A stretch of DNA of 37,337 bases from Bacteroidales bacterium (GTDB lineage: Bacteria; Bacteroidota; Bacteroidia; Bacteroidales; VadinHA17), in contig JAHYJA010000012.1 in NCBI GenBank assembly GCA_019429325.1, forward strand, positions 1 through 37,337, given 5' to 3'. The notes under the pieces were generated by a model that made no database searches, was not told where the DNA came from, and saw nothing but the letters and a program-made list of their open reading frames with translations. The position numbers were made by a program, and so were the translations under genes. Below, piece by piece: positions 8,923 to 17,621 of this stretch. Positions within the stretch are counted from its first letter, which is position 1. Each line of letters opens with the position of its first letter.

Positions 8923-10449
8923 TCAACTCTGCAGCGTAACTTGTCCGATTAAAGCAAACCCTTCCCCATCAATCAGCGTTTCCTTCAGCCCCACCTTCAC
9001 TTCGTGCTGTGGGTCAGTGCTTCTATCCAGTAGCTTGAATTTCACGGAATATTCACCTTTTTGAAATGCAGATGGCAGGTCAGGAATATACTGTTCTTTT
9101 CGCTTTTTACCCGGTAACCAGTTCCTGTTTCCCGAATCTTCAATAACCACATCGAAAGTATGACCATCGATGGAAGAGGTAAAGCGGAATATAAGTGCAA
9201 ATGTGTGGTAAGCAGGGGCAATACCTTTGTTCAGCCACTCCATTTCAATAGTATTGATACCCGACTTCAGCTTTTTTGGAAAGGTAACCGATGCAGGGAA
9301 ATACCAGTACCCGCACAGGTTGGCCAGTTCTTTGGTCAGCTCCGGGTTATCGGAGAGCCACTCTTCGGCGTAGCCGTGATACCCGATGTAGGTTGCCCGC
9401 ATCGTTTCAATGGCATTTTTCATAATTTCGGCGGCTGAATATCCTAAAGAAGGTAATACCTCTGATCCGTTCGGACCTTTCCAGTTGCCGTCGCGCTTAA
9501 CCATGTGGTAATGCTGTAACTCAAAAATGATGGGCTTCGTCAGGTAGAGCGGATCATAAAAGTGCGGATGGCTGACCGACCAGGTTTCTGCATTTTGCTG
9601 AAGGTACCATTCAACCATCGGGCTGTCATCACGCAGGGTAATTCCGGTTGAAATCACAGCCTCAAGCAATCTCAACTGATCTTCTTTGGGTTTTCCGTAA
9701 TAGAGCAGATCGTCGGTTACCACCAGCTGACTGTTTTTATAGTGTTTCAGGTGAAGGTCAGCATGGGCTATCACCTCATCGGGAGTTGGCGGCACCTTTG
9801 TCGAGAAGCTTGTATGCCCTTCGCCCCATTCGCCTATACTCCCGATATCGACATAGCGTACCCATGGCTTGCCATCATACCTTTCGGCAAAACGGCGGTG
9901 GAAGTTGTCAAGCTTTTCCAGGAAAACCTGATCATCCCATTTTGGGGTCCACGACCTGGTACCCCATGCTTCGGTCACCGTTCCTTTTGCCCCGGCTTTT
10001 TCGACCCAGACGGGCGTGGCATACATCACCCCGTTTTGCTGTTGCCCCGCCGAACCCGGCCATGTTCCGGTTTCCTTGCAGGTTATCCTGAAGGAAATAC
10101 CATAGCCTGATGGTACATATTTTTCAACCACGTCATCAATATAATGCCAGTCGAAAATCCCCTCTTCGGGCTCAAGGTAACTCCAGGCCAGCCTCAGGTA
10201 CAGGTGGTCCATTCCGGGAAAAGAATAAAACAGGGAGTCATCTGTTATCTGATATTTTGAGATGCCATTGTCCAGCAGGTGGTGGTACCAGCCTTTGTGT
10301 GGATTTTTTAATACCCTTAGGGAATCCCATTTTTGTGTAAATTCAATGGTATTTAACTTTTTATTCTGCACGTTGCAGGAAACAAGACATGTTTGAATTA
10401 AAAGCAGGACTGCAAGAGCCCGGAAGATAAACTTCATTTCCTTATGCAT
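8923..10449 (-). CDS. DUF4832-type putative glycosidase lipoprotein
   Basis: 508 aa: signal LVSCNVQNK; NPHKGWYHHLLDNG...YLRLAWSYLEPEEGIFDWHYIDDVVEKY...SGYGISFRITCKETG; RYVDIGSIGEWGEGH. Confidence 0.7.
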   Translation of the reverse strand: MHKEMKFIFRALAVLLLIQTCLVSCNVQNKKLNTIEFTQKWDSLRVLKNPHKGWYHHLLDNGISKYQITDDSLFYSFPGMDHLYLRLAWSYLEPEEGIFDWHYIDDVVEKYVPSGYGISFRITCKETGTWPGSAGQQQNGVMYATPVWVEKAGAKGTVTEAWGTRSWTPKWDDQVFLEKLDNFHRRFAERYDGKPWVRYVDIGSIGEWGEGHTSFSTKVPPTPDEVIAHADLHLKHYKNSQLVVTDDLLYYGKPKEDQLRLLEAVISTGITLRDDSPMVEWYLQQNAETWSVSHPHFYDPLYLTKPIIFELQHYHMVKRDGNWKGPNGSEVLPSLGYSAAEIMKNAIETMRATYIGYHGYAEEWLSDNPELTKELANLCGYWYFPASVTFPKKLKSGINTIEMEWLNKGIAPAYHTFALIFRFTSSIDGHTFDVVIEDSGNRNWLPGKKRKEQYIPDLPSAFQKGEYSVKFKLLDRSTDPQHEVKVGLKETLIDGEGFALIGQVTLQS

Positions 10450-10716
10450 TTTTTATTGATTATTTACTCCAGAGAATATAATTTTCGATCCGTTCCTGAA
10501 CGATAAACCCAAAGTGCGTCAGCAGTCAAAATGCTTATTCTTCATCAGTAAATATAAAAAGAGTTAGTCAATGGATCAATGTTTCCGGCTGAAATTTGTA
10601 ATATTGAGAGGCAAACAGTTTGAATGAATGATGCGGAAGCGATTCATTGAACTACAAGAGCAGCCATCAGGTAAAAAAGAATCTGAATGTTTAATTAATA
10701 ATGAAATGAGAAGGAT

Positions 10717-11433
10717 ATGACTAAGGTAGAGGAACTTGCAAAAATGATCGATCATTCCATTCTGCATCCGACAATGACGGATGATGATCTGCATAAGGAG
10801 TGCGAGGTTGCGCTTAAGTATAATGTGGCTTCAGTTTGTGTAAAACCTTATGCTGTAAAGCAGGCTGCAGGGATATTAAAAGGTTCTGATGTGCTGGTTG
10901 GTTGTGTTATAGGATTCCCTCATGGCAACAGCTCAACGGAGGTGAAGGTTTTTGAGGCGGAGCATGCCTGTAAAGAAGGAGCAGTTGAAATAGATATGGT
11001 TATCAATATCGGGAAAGCCCTTGGAGGTGACTGGGAATATATTGAAAATGAGATAAAAGCTGTTGCTGATGCCTGTCATCGCAATAATGCCATCGTAAAG
11101 GTTATTTTTGAAACTGATTATGTTACCAAAACAGACGATAAGATAAAACTTTGCCGAATATGTACCAGTGCTGGTGCTGACTTTGTAAAAACATCAACAG
11201 GGTATGGATTCGTTAAGAGGGAGGATGGCACTTATAATTACACGGGAGCCACTGTTGAAGATATAGAACTTATGCGCAGACATTCTGGCCCTGATGTACA
11301 GGTTAAATGTGCAGGCGGAGTCCGGACACTCAGCGACCTGATTAAAATGAAAAGTTCCGGCGCCACCCGCTCAGGTGCCACAGCCACTGTGGCAATGCTT
11401 GAAGAAGCAAAGAAGCTTTTTGGAGATAAATAG
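10717..11433 (+). CDS. deoC: Deoxyribose-phosphate aldolase
   Basis: 238 aa: MIDHSILHPTMTDDDL, VGCVIGFPHGNSSTEVKVFEA, EIDMVINIGKA, VKVIFETDYV, ADFVKTSTGYG, VKCAGGVRT. Confidence 0.95.
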   Translation: MTKVEELAKMIDHSILHPTMTDDDLHKECEVALKYNVASVCVKPYAVKQAAGILKGSDVLVGCVIGFPHGNSSTEVKVFEAEHACKEGAVEIDMVINIGKALGGDWEYIENEIKAVADACHRNNAIVKVIFETDYVTKTDDKIKLCRICTSAGADFVKTSTGYGFVKREDGTYNYTGATVEDIELMRRHSGPDVQVKCAGGVRTLSDLIKMKSSGATRSGATATVAMLEEAKKLFGDK

Positions 11434-11475
11434 TACCTCAATATTTTTATATCTTTACCGAAAACCTGCCAGATT

Positions 11476-12759
11476 ATGAAAAATGTGAATGTTTTTTTAC
11501 AAGAGCATAAACTAAGAGCTTCTGATATAGATATTCAGCAATTAGTTGATTTATTTACAACTGAAATGACAAATGGCCTTGCCGGCCGGGAAAGTTCTCT
11601 GCGTATGATACCTACCTACATTGAAGCCGACAACGAGTTCCTTTATGAAGTCCCGGTTGTTGCAATAGATGCCGGGGGTACTAACTTCAGGGCTGCAGAA
11701 GTAATCTTTAGTAAAGAAGGAGAACTTGAGATAAGGGATTTGGTCAATGCGAGAATGCCAGGATTGGATGGAGAGGTATCAAAGGATGAGTTTTTCAGTA
11801 CACTGGCCGGATATATAAAACACCTCGCAGTAAAATGCGACAGGATCGGTTTCTGCTTTTCCTATCCGACTGAAATTCTGCCGGAAAAAGATGGTATACT
11901 GCTTCAATTCTGCAAGGAAGTGAATGCTCCGGGAGTCATAGGGCAGATGATCGGGAAAAACCTTCTGGAGGCTCTTGGAATGCCTGAGAAAAAGATTGTA
12001 TTGCTGAACGATACAGTTGCCACCCTCCTGGCTGGCAAGTCCGCTTCGGTCAGTAAAACCTACGATTCGTTTATTGGTTTTATCCTCGGAACGGGAACCA
12101 ACACCTGCTATATCGAAAGCAACCGGAACATTCTGAAAAAACCCGGGCTTGATCCGGGGAAAAGCCAGATCATTAACATTGAGTCAGGTAATTTAGGCAA
12201 TCCGCCCCGCACGGCACTTGATACTGAATTCGATAACACGACCGCCACTCCGGGAAATTATGCCTTTGAAAAGATGATTTCCGGAGCTTATCTCGGGAAC
12301 CTTTGTCTTCACGTACTTAAAAGGGCTGCCACAGATAATGTTTTTTCACAAGAGACTGCCAGGCAGATCCTGGGTTTGTCCCAGCTTTCATCCGAAGACG
12401 CCAGTAACCTTGACACAATGTACGGGAATAAACTTAACCTCCTGGGCAAATGTATCTCGTCTGCAGAGGACGAGATCAACAGTGTCACCATAATTGACAA
12501 CCTGATTGACCGTGCCGCAAAACTGGTGGCAGCAAACCTTGCCGCTGTGGTTCTTAAAACAGGTAAAGGAGAATCGGCAGAACATCCCATCCTGATGACC
12601 ATTGAAGGAACTGCATTCTATAAGCTGCACAGGCTGAAGGAGAGGTTTGAGAATTATTTCTCGGACTACCTCAGCGGACAACGGAAGCGTTACGCCGAGT
12701 TTACCGAGGTCCCGCAATCAAGCCTGGTCGGGGCGGCACTTGCAGCTTTAGTCGAGTAG
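11476..12759 (+). CDS. Hexokinase family protein
   Basis: 427 aa: VPVVAIDAGGTNFRAAEV, GFCFSYPTEI, LLNDTVATLLAGK, IGFILGTGTNTCY, GAYLGNLCL, TIEGTAFYK. Confidence 0.9.
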   Translation: MKNVNVFLQEHKLRASDIDIQQLVDLFTTEMTNGLAGRESSLRMIPTYIEADNEFLYEVPVVAIDAGGTNFRAAEVIFSKEGELEIRDLVNARMPGLDGEVSKDEFFSTLAGYIKHLAVKCDRIGFCFSYPTEILPEKDGILLQFCKEVNAPGVIGQMIGKNLLEALGMPEKKIVLLNDTVATLLAGKSASVSKTYDSFIGFILGTGTNTCYIESNRNILKKPGLDPGKSQIINIESGNLGNPPRTALDTEFDNTTATPGNYAFEKMISGAYLGNLCLHVLKRAATDNVFSQETARQILGLSQLSSEDASNLDTMYGNKLNLLGKCISSAEDEINSVTIIDNLIDRAAKLVAANLAAVVLKTGKGESAEHPILMTIEGTAFYKLHRLKERFENYFSDYLSGQRKRYAEFTEVPQSSLVGAALAALVE

Positions 12760-12784
12760 AGATTAACCTAAAATATGAACAGAA

Positions 12785-13699
12785 ATGAAACTCGGATTTG
12801 TTAGTGCAATTTTACCTGAGCTCAGTCTGCAGGACCTTATCGATTATGCAGCGGAGCAGCGTTACAAATGTATCGAGGTCTGCTGCTGGCCCATGGGAAA
12901 AGCCGAAAGAAGGTATGCAGGTGTAACCCATATCGATGTGGATATGCTTGATGCTGAACAGGCTGCCCTTATTAACAGCTATCTCGTCAATATGGGAGTG
13001 GAGATCTCCGGACTGGGATATTATCCGAATCCACTAGATCCCGATGAGGAGAAGAGCAGTTTCTATGTGTCGCATATTAAGAAAGTGATCGACGCATCAG
13101 CCTTGCTGGGAGTGAACGAGATCAACACCTTTATCGGCAGGGACAAGAATAAATCGGTGGACGAAAACTTTGAAAGATTCCGGATTATCTGGAAACCCCT
13201 GATAGAATATGCTGAAGAGAGAAAAGTGAAGGTAGGCATCGAAAACTGCCCGATGATATTTACAAATGATGAATGGCCGGGAGGAAACAATCTGGCAACA
13301 ACGCCCCGTATCTGGAGACGTATGTTCAGCGAGATCAACAGCGACTTCTTCGGCTTGAATTATGATCCTTCCCACCTTCTCTGGCAGCAGATGGATTATG
13401 TTAAGCCACTCTATGAATTCAGGGAAAAAATATTCCATGTCCATCTTAAGGATGCCAGGGTATACCGCGACAAACTCAATGAGGTTGGTATTATGGCTGC
13501 CCCGCTTGAGTTTCATTCGCCGAAACTGCCCGGACTGGGTGACATTGACTGGTCGGCCTTCGTATCAGCGCTGAATGATATCAGATATGACGGCCCTGTT
13601 TGTGTTGAGGTGGAAGACAAGTCTTTTGAGAATTCACTCGACGACAGAAAGAATGCCCTGGTACTTACCAGGAGCTACCTTAAGCAATATATCATATGA
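12785..13699 (+). CDS. Sugar phosphate isomerase/epimerase (xylose isomerase-like TIM barrel)
   Basis: 304 aa: [85 protein letters not shown]. No export signal. Confidence 0.88.
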   Translation: MKLGFVSAILPELSLQDLIDYAAEQRYKCIEVCCWPMGKAERRYAGVTHIDVDMLDAEQAALINSYLVNMGVEISGLGYYPNPLDPDEEKSSFYVSHIKKVIDASALLGVNEINTFIGRDKNKSVDENFERFRIIWKPLIEYAEERKVKVGIENCPMIFTNDEWPGGNNLATTPRIWRRMFSEINSDFFGLNYDPSHLLWQQMDYVKPLYEFREKIFHVHLKDARVYRDKLNEVGIMAAPLEFHSPKLPGLGDIDWSAFVSALNDIRYDGPVCVEVEDKSFENSLDDRKNALVLTRSYLKQYII

Positions 13700-15819
13700 A
13701 AAGACAACTGTTTATATTATTGATATTTGCCTGGTTCCTTTCAGGTCGTGATACTGCCTGCGGACAGGTAATCTATGTAGGCCCTTCAGGTAACGACATG
13801 AACCCGGGAACAAGGCTGAGACCGCTTGCTACCCTTGAGGGGGCACGGGACAGGGCCAGGGAGCTTAAGCTGGTCAACATTAAGAATAATCCCATCGAAA
13901 TAATCATACTCGAAGGAGAGTATTTCCTGTCAGAACCTCTTATTCTAACCCGCGAGGATTCGGGAACTCCGACGGCCCCGGTGGTGTATAAATCGGAACC
14001 AGGTAAAAAACCTGTCTTCTATGGAGGCATTAAGCTGGCGGGTTTCGAGAGGGTAAACGAAAAACTTTGGAGAATGTACCTGCCTGAGGTTGCACGTTTT
14101 GGGTGGGATTTTGAGCAACTTTTTGTAAACGGAAAAAGAGCGGTCAGGGCAAGGACTCCCAGTGAAGGATTCCTTTTTATCAGGGATGTGGCTGAGACAG
14201 TTGTGGAAAAGGGAACAGGTCGTGCCCCTGAACTGGCCGTCCAGAAAATTTTCCTCGACAGTGCGGGCGCCGGGATATTCAGCGGAATGTCGCGGCAGGA
14301 AATGGAGAGAGCTATAATAACTTTCTACCACAAGTGGGACAATACCAGGAAGCCTGTTTATGATTATAATCCTGCCGATGCTGCAGTATTTACTATAGGA
14401 ACAGGAATGAAACCATGGAATCCTCTCGATAAACAGACACGTTATTTTGTCGAGAACTACAGGGGAGCGCTTGATGCTCCGGGGGAGTGGTTCCTGGAAC
14501 CTTCAGGCAATCTTTATTATGTTCCGCGGGAGGGCGAAAATCTATGGAACAGCACTTTTATTGTACCTGTAACAGATGAATTCCTTGTTTTCAAAGGTGA
14601 TGAGGAGACAGGGAAACCGGTTGAAAACATAAAATTTGAGGGCATCGCTTTTAAGGTTGCAGGCTACAGGATGCCTGAAAAAGGCAATGAAGCTGCACAG
14701 GCTGCTGCACCGGTTGATGCTGTAGTAAACCTCGATTTTGCCAGGAATATTACATTCATTGATTGTGAGATTGCGCATACAGGCAAATACGCTTTCTGGT
14801 TCCGGAGAGCATGCAGTAACTGCAATGTTGTTCAGTGCTATATGCACGATCTTGGCGCAGGCGGAGTGAAAATAGGTGAAACCGTTATCCGTTCCAAAAA
14901 ATCAGAGATAACAAACAATATCATTGTTGATAATAATATTATCAGGGATGCCGGACATCTTTTCCCCTGTGCAGTAGGAATTATTATATTCAATGCAAGC
15001 GATAACAAACTGACTCATAACGAAATATCCAGTCTGAGATATTCAGGCATATCGGTCGGGTGGGTCTGGGGATATGCAGAGAGCCCGTCGAAAAGAAATA
15101 TTGTGGAGTTTAACCATATCCATCATCTGGGCTGGGGTGAGCTGTGCGACATGGGAGGTGTTTACACCCTTGGAGCCTCCGAAGGAACAAGGGTAACAAA
15201 CAATCTGATCCATCATATCTATTCTTTCGATTACGGAGGATGGGGCTTATATACCGACGAAGGCTCCTATGGCATAGTGATGGAAAATAACCTGGTTTAT
15301 GCATGCAAGAGCTCAGGGTTTCATCAGCATTACGGAAAGGAGAACATCATCAGGAACAACATATTTGCCTTTAATATCAGGGCCCAGTTACAGGCCACAA
15401 GAGTGGAGGAGCACAGGTCGTTCTCCTTTACAAATAATATAATCTATTTTGATAAGGGAACGCTCCTTAGCAGTAACTGGAATAAGTTCAATCTGACAAC
15501 GGACCTGAACTGTTACTGGGACACCCGTTCCGCAGATATCTGGTTTGGGAATATGCGCATAAATGAATGGCAGAAATCAGGAAAAGACAAAAACTCAATT
15601 ATCGCTGATCCGCTTTTCAGGGATCCCGGAGGATACGATTTCAGGTTCAGGAACCAGTCAGTTATCCGGAAGATCAGGTTTGAACCGTTTGACTATTCGA
15701 TGGCTGGTGTATACGGGCCGGAAGAATGGAAAAAACTCGCTGAAACTGACCCGGCGACACTTGTAAGGTTTGACAGACTTGTCGAAAAAGCTGAAGCGGC
15801 AAGAGCAGGCGAGCGGTGA
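13696..15819 (+). CDS. Secreted right-handed parallel beta-helix protein (GH141-like)
   Basis: 707 aa: signal peptide; [77 protein letters not shown] repeats. Start overlaps the preceding stop (ATGA at 13696-13699). Confidence 0.8.
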   Translation: MKRQLFILLIFAWFLSGRDTACGQVIYVGPSGNDMNPGTRLRPLATLEGARDRARELKLVNIKNNPIEIIILEGEYFLSEPLILTREDSGTPTAPVVYKSEPGKKPVFYGGIKLAGFERVNEKLWRMYLPEVARFGWDFEQLFVNGKRAVRARTPSEGFLFIRDVAETVVEKGTGRAPELAVQKIFLDSAGAGIFSGMSRQEMERAIITFYHKWDNTRKPVYDYNPADAAVFTIGTGMKPWNPLDKQTRYFVENYRGALDAPGEWFLEPSGNLYYVPREGENLWNSTFIVPVTDEFLVFKGDEETGKPVENIKFEGIAFKVAGYRMPEKGNEAAQAAAPVDAVVNLDFARNITFIDCEIAHTGKYAFWFRRACSNCNVVQCYMHDLGAGGVKIGETVIRSKKSEITNNIIVDNNIIRDAGHLFPCAVGIIIFNASDNKLTHNEISSLRYSGISVGWVWGYAESPSKRNIVEFNHIHHLGWGELCDMGGVYTLGASEGTRVTNNLIHHIYSFDYGGWGLYTDEGSYGIVMENNLVYACKSSGFHQHYGKENIIRNNIFAFNIRAQLQATRVEEHRSFSFTNNIIYFDKGTLLSSNWNKFNLTTDLNCYWDTRSADIWFGNMRINEWQKSGKDKNSIIADPLFRDPGGYDFRFRNQSVIRKIRFEPFDYSMAGVYGPEEWKKLAETDPATLVRFDRLVEKAEAARAGER

Positions 15820-15966
15820 GCGGTGATCAGTAATCAGTAATCAGTAATCGGTGATCAGTAATCAGTAGTAAGTAGTCAGCAACCAGTAACCAGCAACCAA
15901 TAACCAGCAACCAGTAACCAGTAACCAGTAACCAGTAACCAGTAACCAGCAACCAGCAACCAGTAA
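15813..15966. repeat. Tandem array of 22 heptamers: GCGGTGA x2, then TCAGTAA-type, then CCAGTAA/CCAGCAA-type
   Basis: Counted by eye: 2 units from 15813, 20 units from 15827 to 15966, in constant 7-bp phase. The first unit contains the TGA stop of the upstream ORF. Confidence 0.92.
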
Positions 15967-15983
15967 ACATAATTCAGAGCGGA

Positions 15984-17579
15984 ATGAGAACAAAAGAAAG
16001 CACAGCAAAGGGAATCAACCAGATACTGCCATGGCTGGTATCAATTGTCAGGATTGCCATCGGATGGCATTTTTTATATGAGGGAATGGTGAAAATCGTT
16101 GGCGGGACCTGGTCGTCGGCTCCCTACCTGGCAGGATCCAAATGGATCTTCGGTCCGCTGTTCAATGCAATGGCAGAAAGCCCAGCAGTTGTAGGCATAA
16201 TTGATTTCATGAATATGTACGGGATGATACTCGTAGGCGCCGGGCTGATTATGGGATTGCTTACAAGGTGGGCGAGCCTGGCCGGAGCAGTTATGCTTTT
16301 CTTCTATTTCGTCGCCTATCCGCCTGTGTCGGGTTATACAGTCGGAGTACCTGTTGAGGGAAATTACCTGTGGGTAAACAAGACTCTTATTGAGTTTCTT
16401 GTCCTTTCCGGATTTATTTTCCTCTCTTCAAAATACCATTTCGGGCTTGACCGGCTTTACAGCAACTGGAAAGAGATCAGGGTCCGGAAACCTGTTCCTG
16501 CCCCCTCCACGGAAGGTAAAAAGAAGCTTGATCGGAGAGAAGCCATTAAGGATCTGATAACAGTGCCTGCTCTGGGTCTCTTTGCTTATGCATTTTACAG
16601 GAAACGCAAATGGGATAGCTTTGAGGAGAAGCTTCTTCAGGTTGAGGGTATCGATGCAAATTCAAGTGAAACCCTGCTGACCTTTAACTACTCGACTCTT
16701 TCCGATCTTAAGGGACAGGTGCCAAAAGCTTCCATCCCGTACACTGACAAGGATGGAATGCCTGCAACATTTGAGCTCAGCCGGATAGTCATGGGGGGGA
16801 ACCTTATCGGGGGATGGGCTCACGCAAGGGATCTGATCTATGTCTCAAGGCTTGTGAAGACCTATCACACAGACGAGAAGGTGATGCAAACCCTTGCCCT
16901 TGCAGAGAAGTGCGGTATTAATGCAATTATTACCAATCCACAGCTCGGAAGGGTTTTCCAGAAATACAAGCGGGAATTTCATGGTAAAATGAAATTCATT
17001 TCCGACTGCGGAGTGGGTCTCGACTTCCAGAAGGGGATTGCGATGTCGCTGGCTGTTGACTCCGATGCTCTTTATTGTCAGGGGGAGATAACCGACAGGT
17101 GGGCCGATGAGAACTGGGATGATAGCGAAAAAAGAACGGTTGCGCAGCGCATGGAATTGCTTGGGAGGGGGCTTGATGAAATACGACGTTATGGCAAACC
17201 AGCCGGTATCGGCGCTCATAAGATTGAGGCTATTAAAGTGTGTGTTGAACATGGACTCAGACCTGATTTCTGGGTAAAAACCTGCCACAGCCATAATTAC
17301 TGGTCAGCTCAGCCGGAATCAGCATGGAAGGACAATATGTTCGATTACGATCCGGAAGAGACAATCCGCTTCATGGGAACCCTTAAAGAGCCATGGATCG
17401 CCTTCAAGGTACTGGCCGCCGGAGCCATCAAACCCGAGGTGGGCCTCAGGTACGCATTCAATAACGGTGCCGACTTTGTCTGCCTGGGAATGTATGACTT
17501 CCAGATTGTTGAGGATGTCAACATTGCACTTGACACTCTGAGCCAGGTTAAAGAACGTCCGAGACCATGGATAACATAG
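15984..17579 (+). CDS. DoxX-family membrane domain fused to a C-terminal TIM-barrel (aldo/keto reductase-like) domain
   Basis: 531 aa: N-terminal IGWHFLYEGMVKIVGGTW... with about 4 TM segments (DoxX); linker LDRREAIKDLITVPALGLFAYAFYRKRKW; C-terminal IVMGGNLIGGWAHARDLIYVSRLVKTYHTDEKVMQTLALAEKCGINAIITNP. Confidence 0.75.
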   Translation: MRTKESTAKGINQILPWLVSIVRIAIGWHFLYEGMVKIVGGTWSSAPYLAGSKWIFGPLFNAMAESPAVVGIIDFMNMYGMILVGAGLIMGLLTRWASLAGAVMLFFYFVAYPPVSGYTVGVPVEGNYLWVNKTLIEFLVLSGFIFLSSKYHFGLDRLYSNWKEIRVRKPVPAPSTEGKKKLDRREAIKDLITVPALGLFAYAFYRKRKWDSFEEKLLQVEGIDANSSETLLTFNYSTLSDLKGQVPKASIPYTDKDGMPATFELSRIVMGGNLIGGWAHARDLIYVSRLVKTYHTDEKVMQTLALAEKCGINAIITNPQLGRVFQKYKREFHGKMKFISDCGVGLDFQKGIAMSLAVDSDALYCQGEITDRWADENWDDSEKRTVAQRMELLGRGLDEIRRYGKPAGIGAHKIEAIKVCVEHGLRPDFWVKTCHSHNYWSAQPESAWKDNMFDYDPEETIRFMGTLKEPWIAFKVLAAGAIKPEVGLRYAFNNGADFVCLGMYDFQIVEDVNIALDTLSQVKERPRPWIT

Positions 17580-17621
17580 CCTGACAGAAGGTCATTTTCT
17601 GTCTACTTAACTTTGCTGAAA

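Noticed and set aside
10450-10716. Divergent promoter region between 8923..10449 and deoC
   Set aside because: The arrangement implies promoters, but I found no convincing -33/-7 pair to report as a feature.
15813-15966. CRISPR-like array
   Set aside because: Contiguous 7-bp units with no spacers, no longer repeat and no cas genes nearby.
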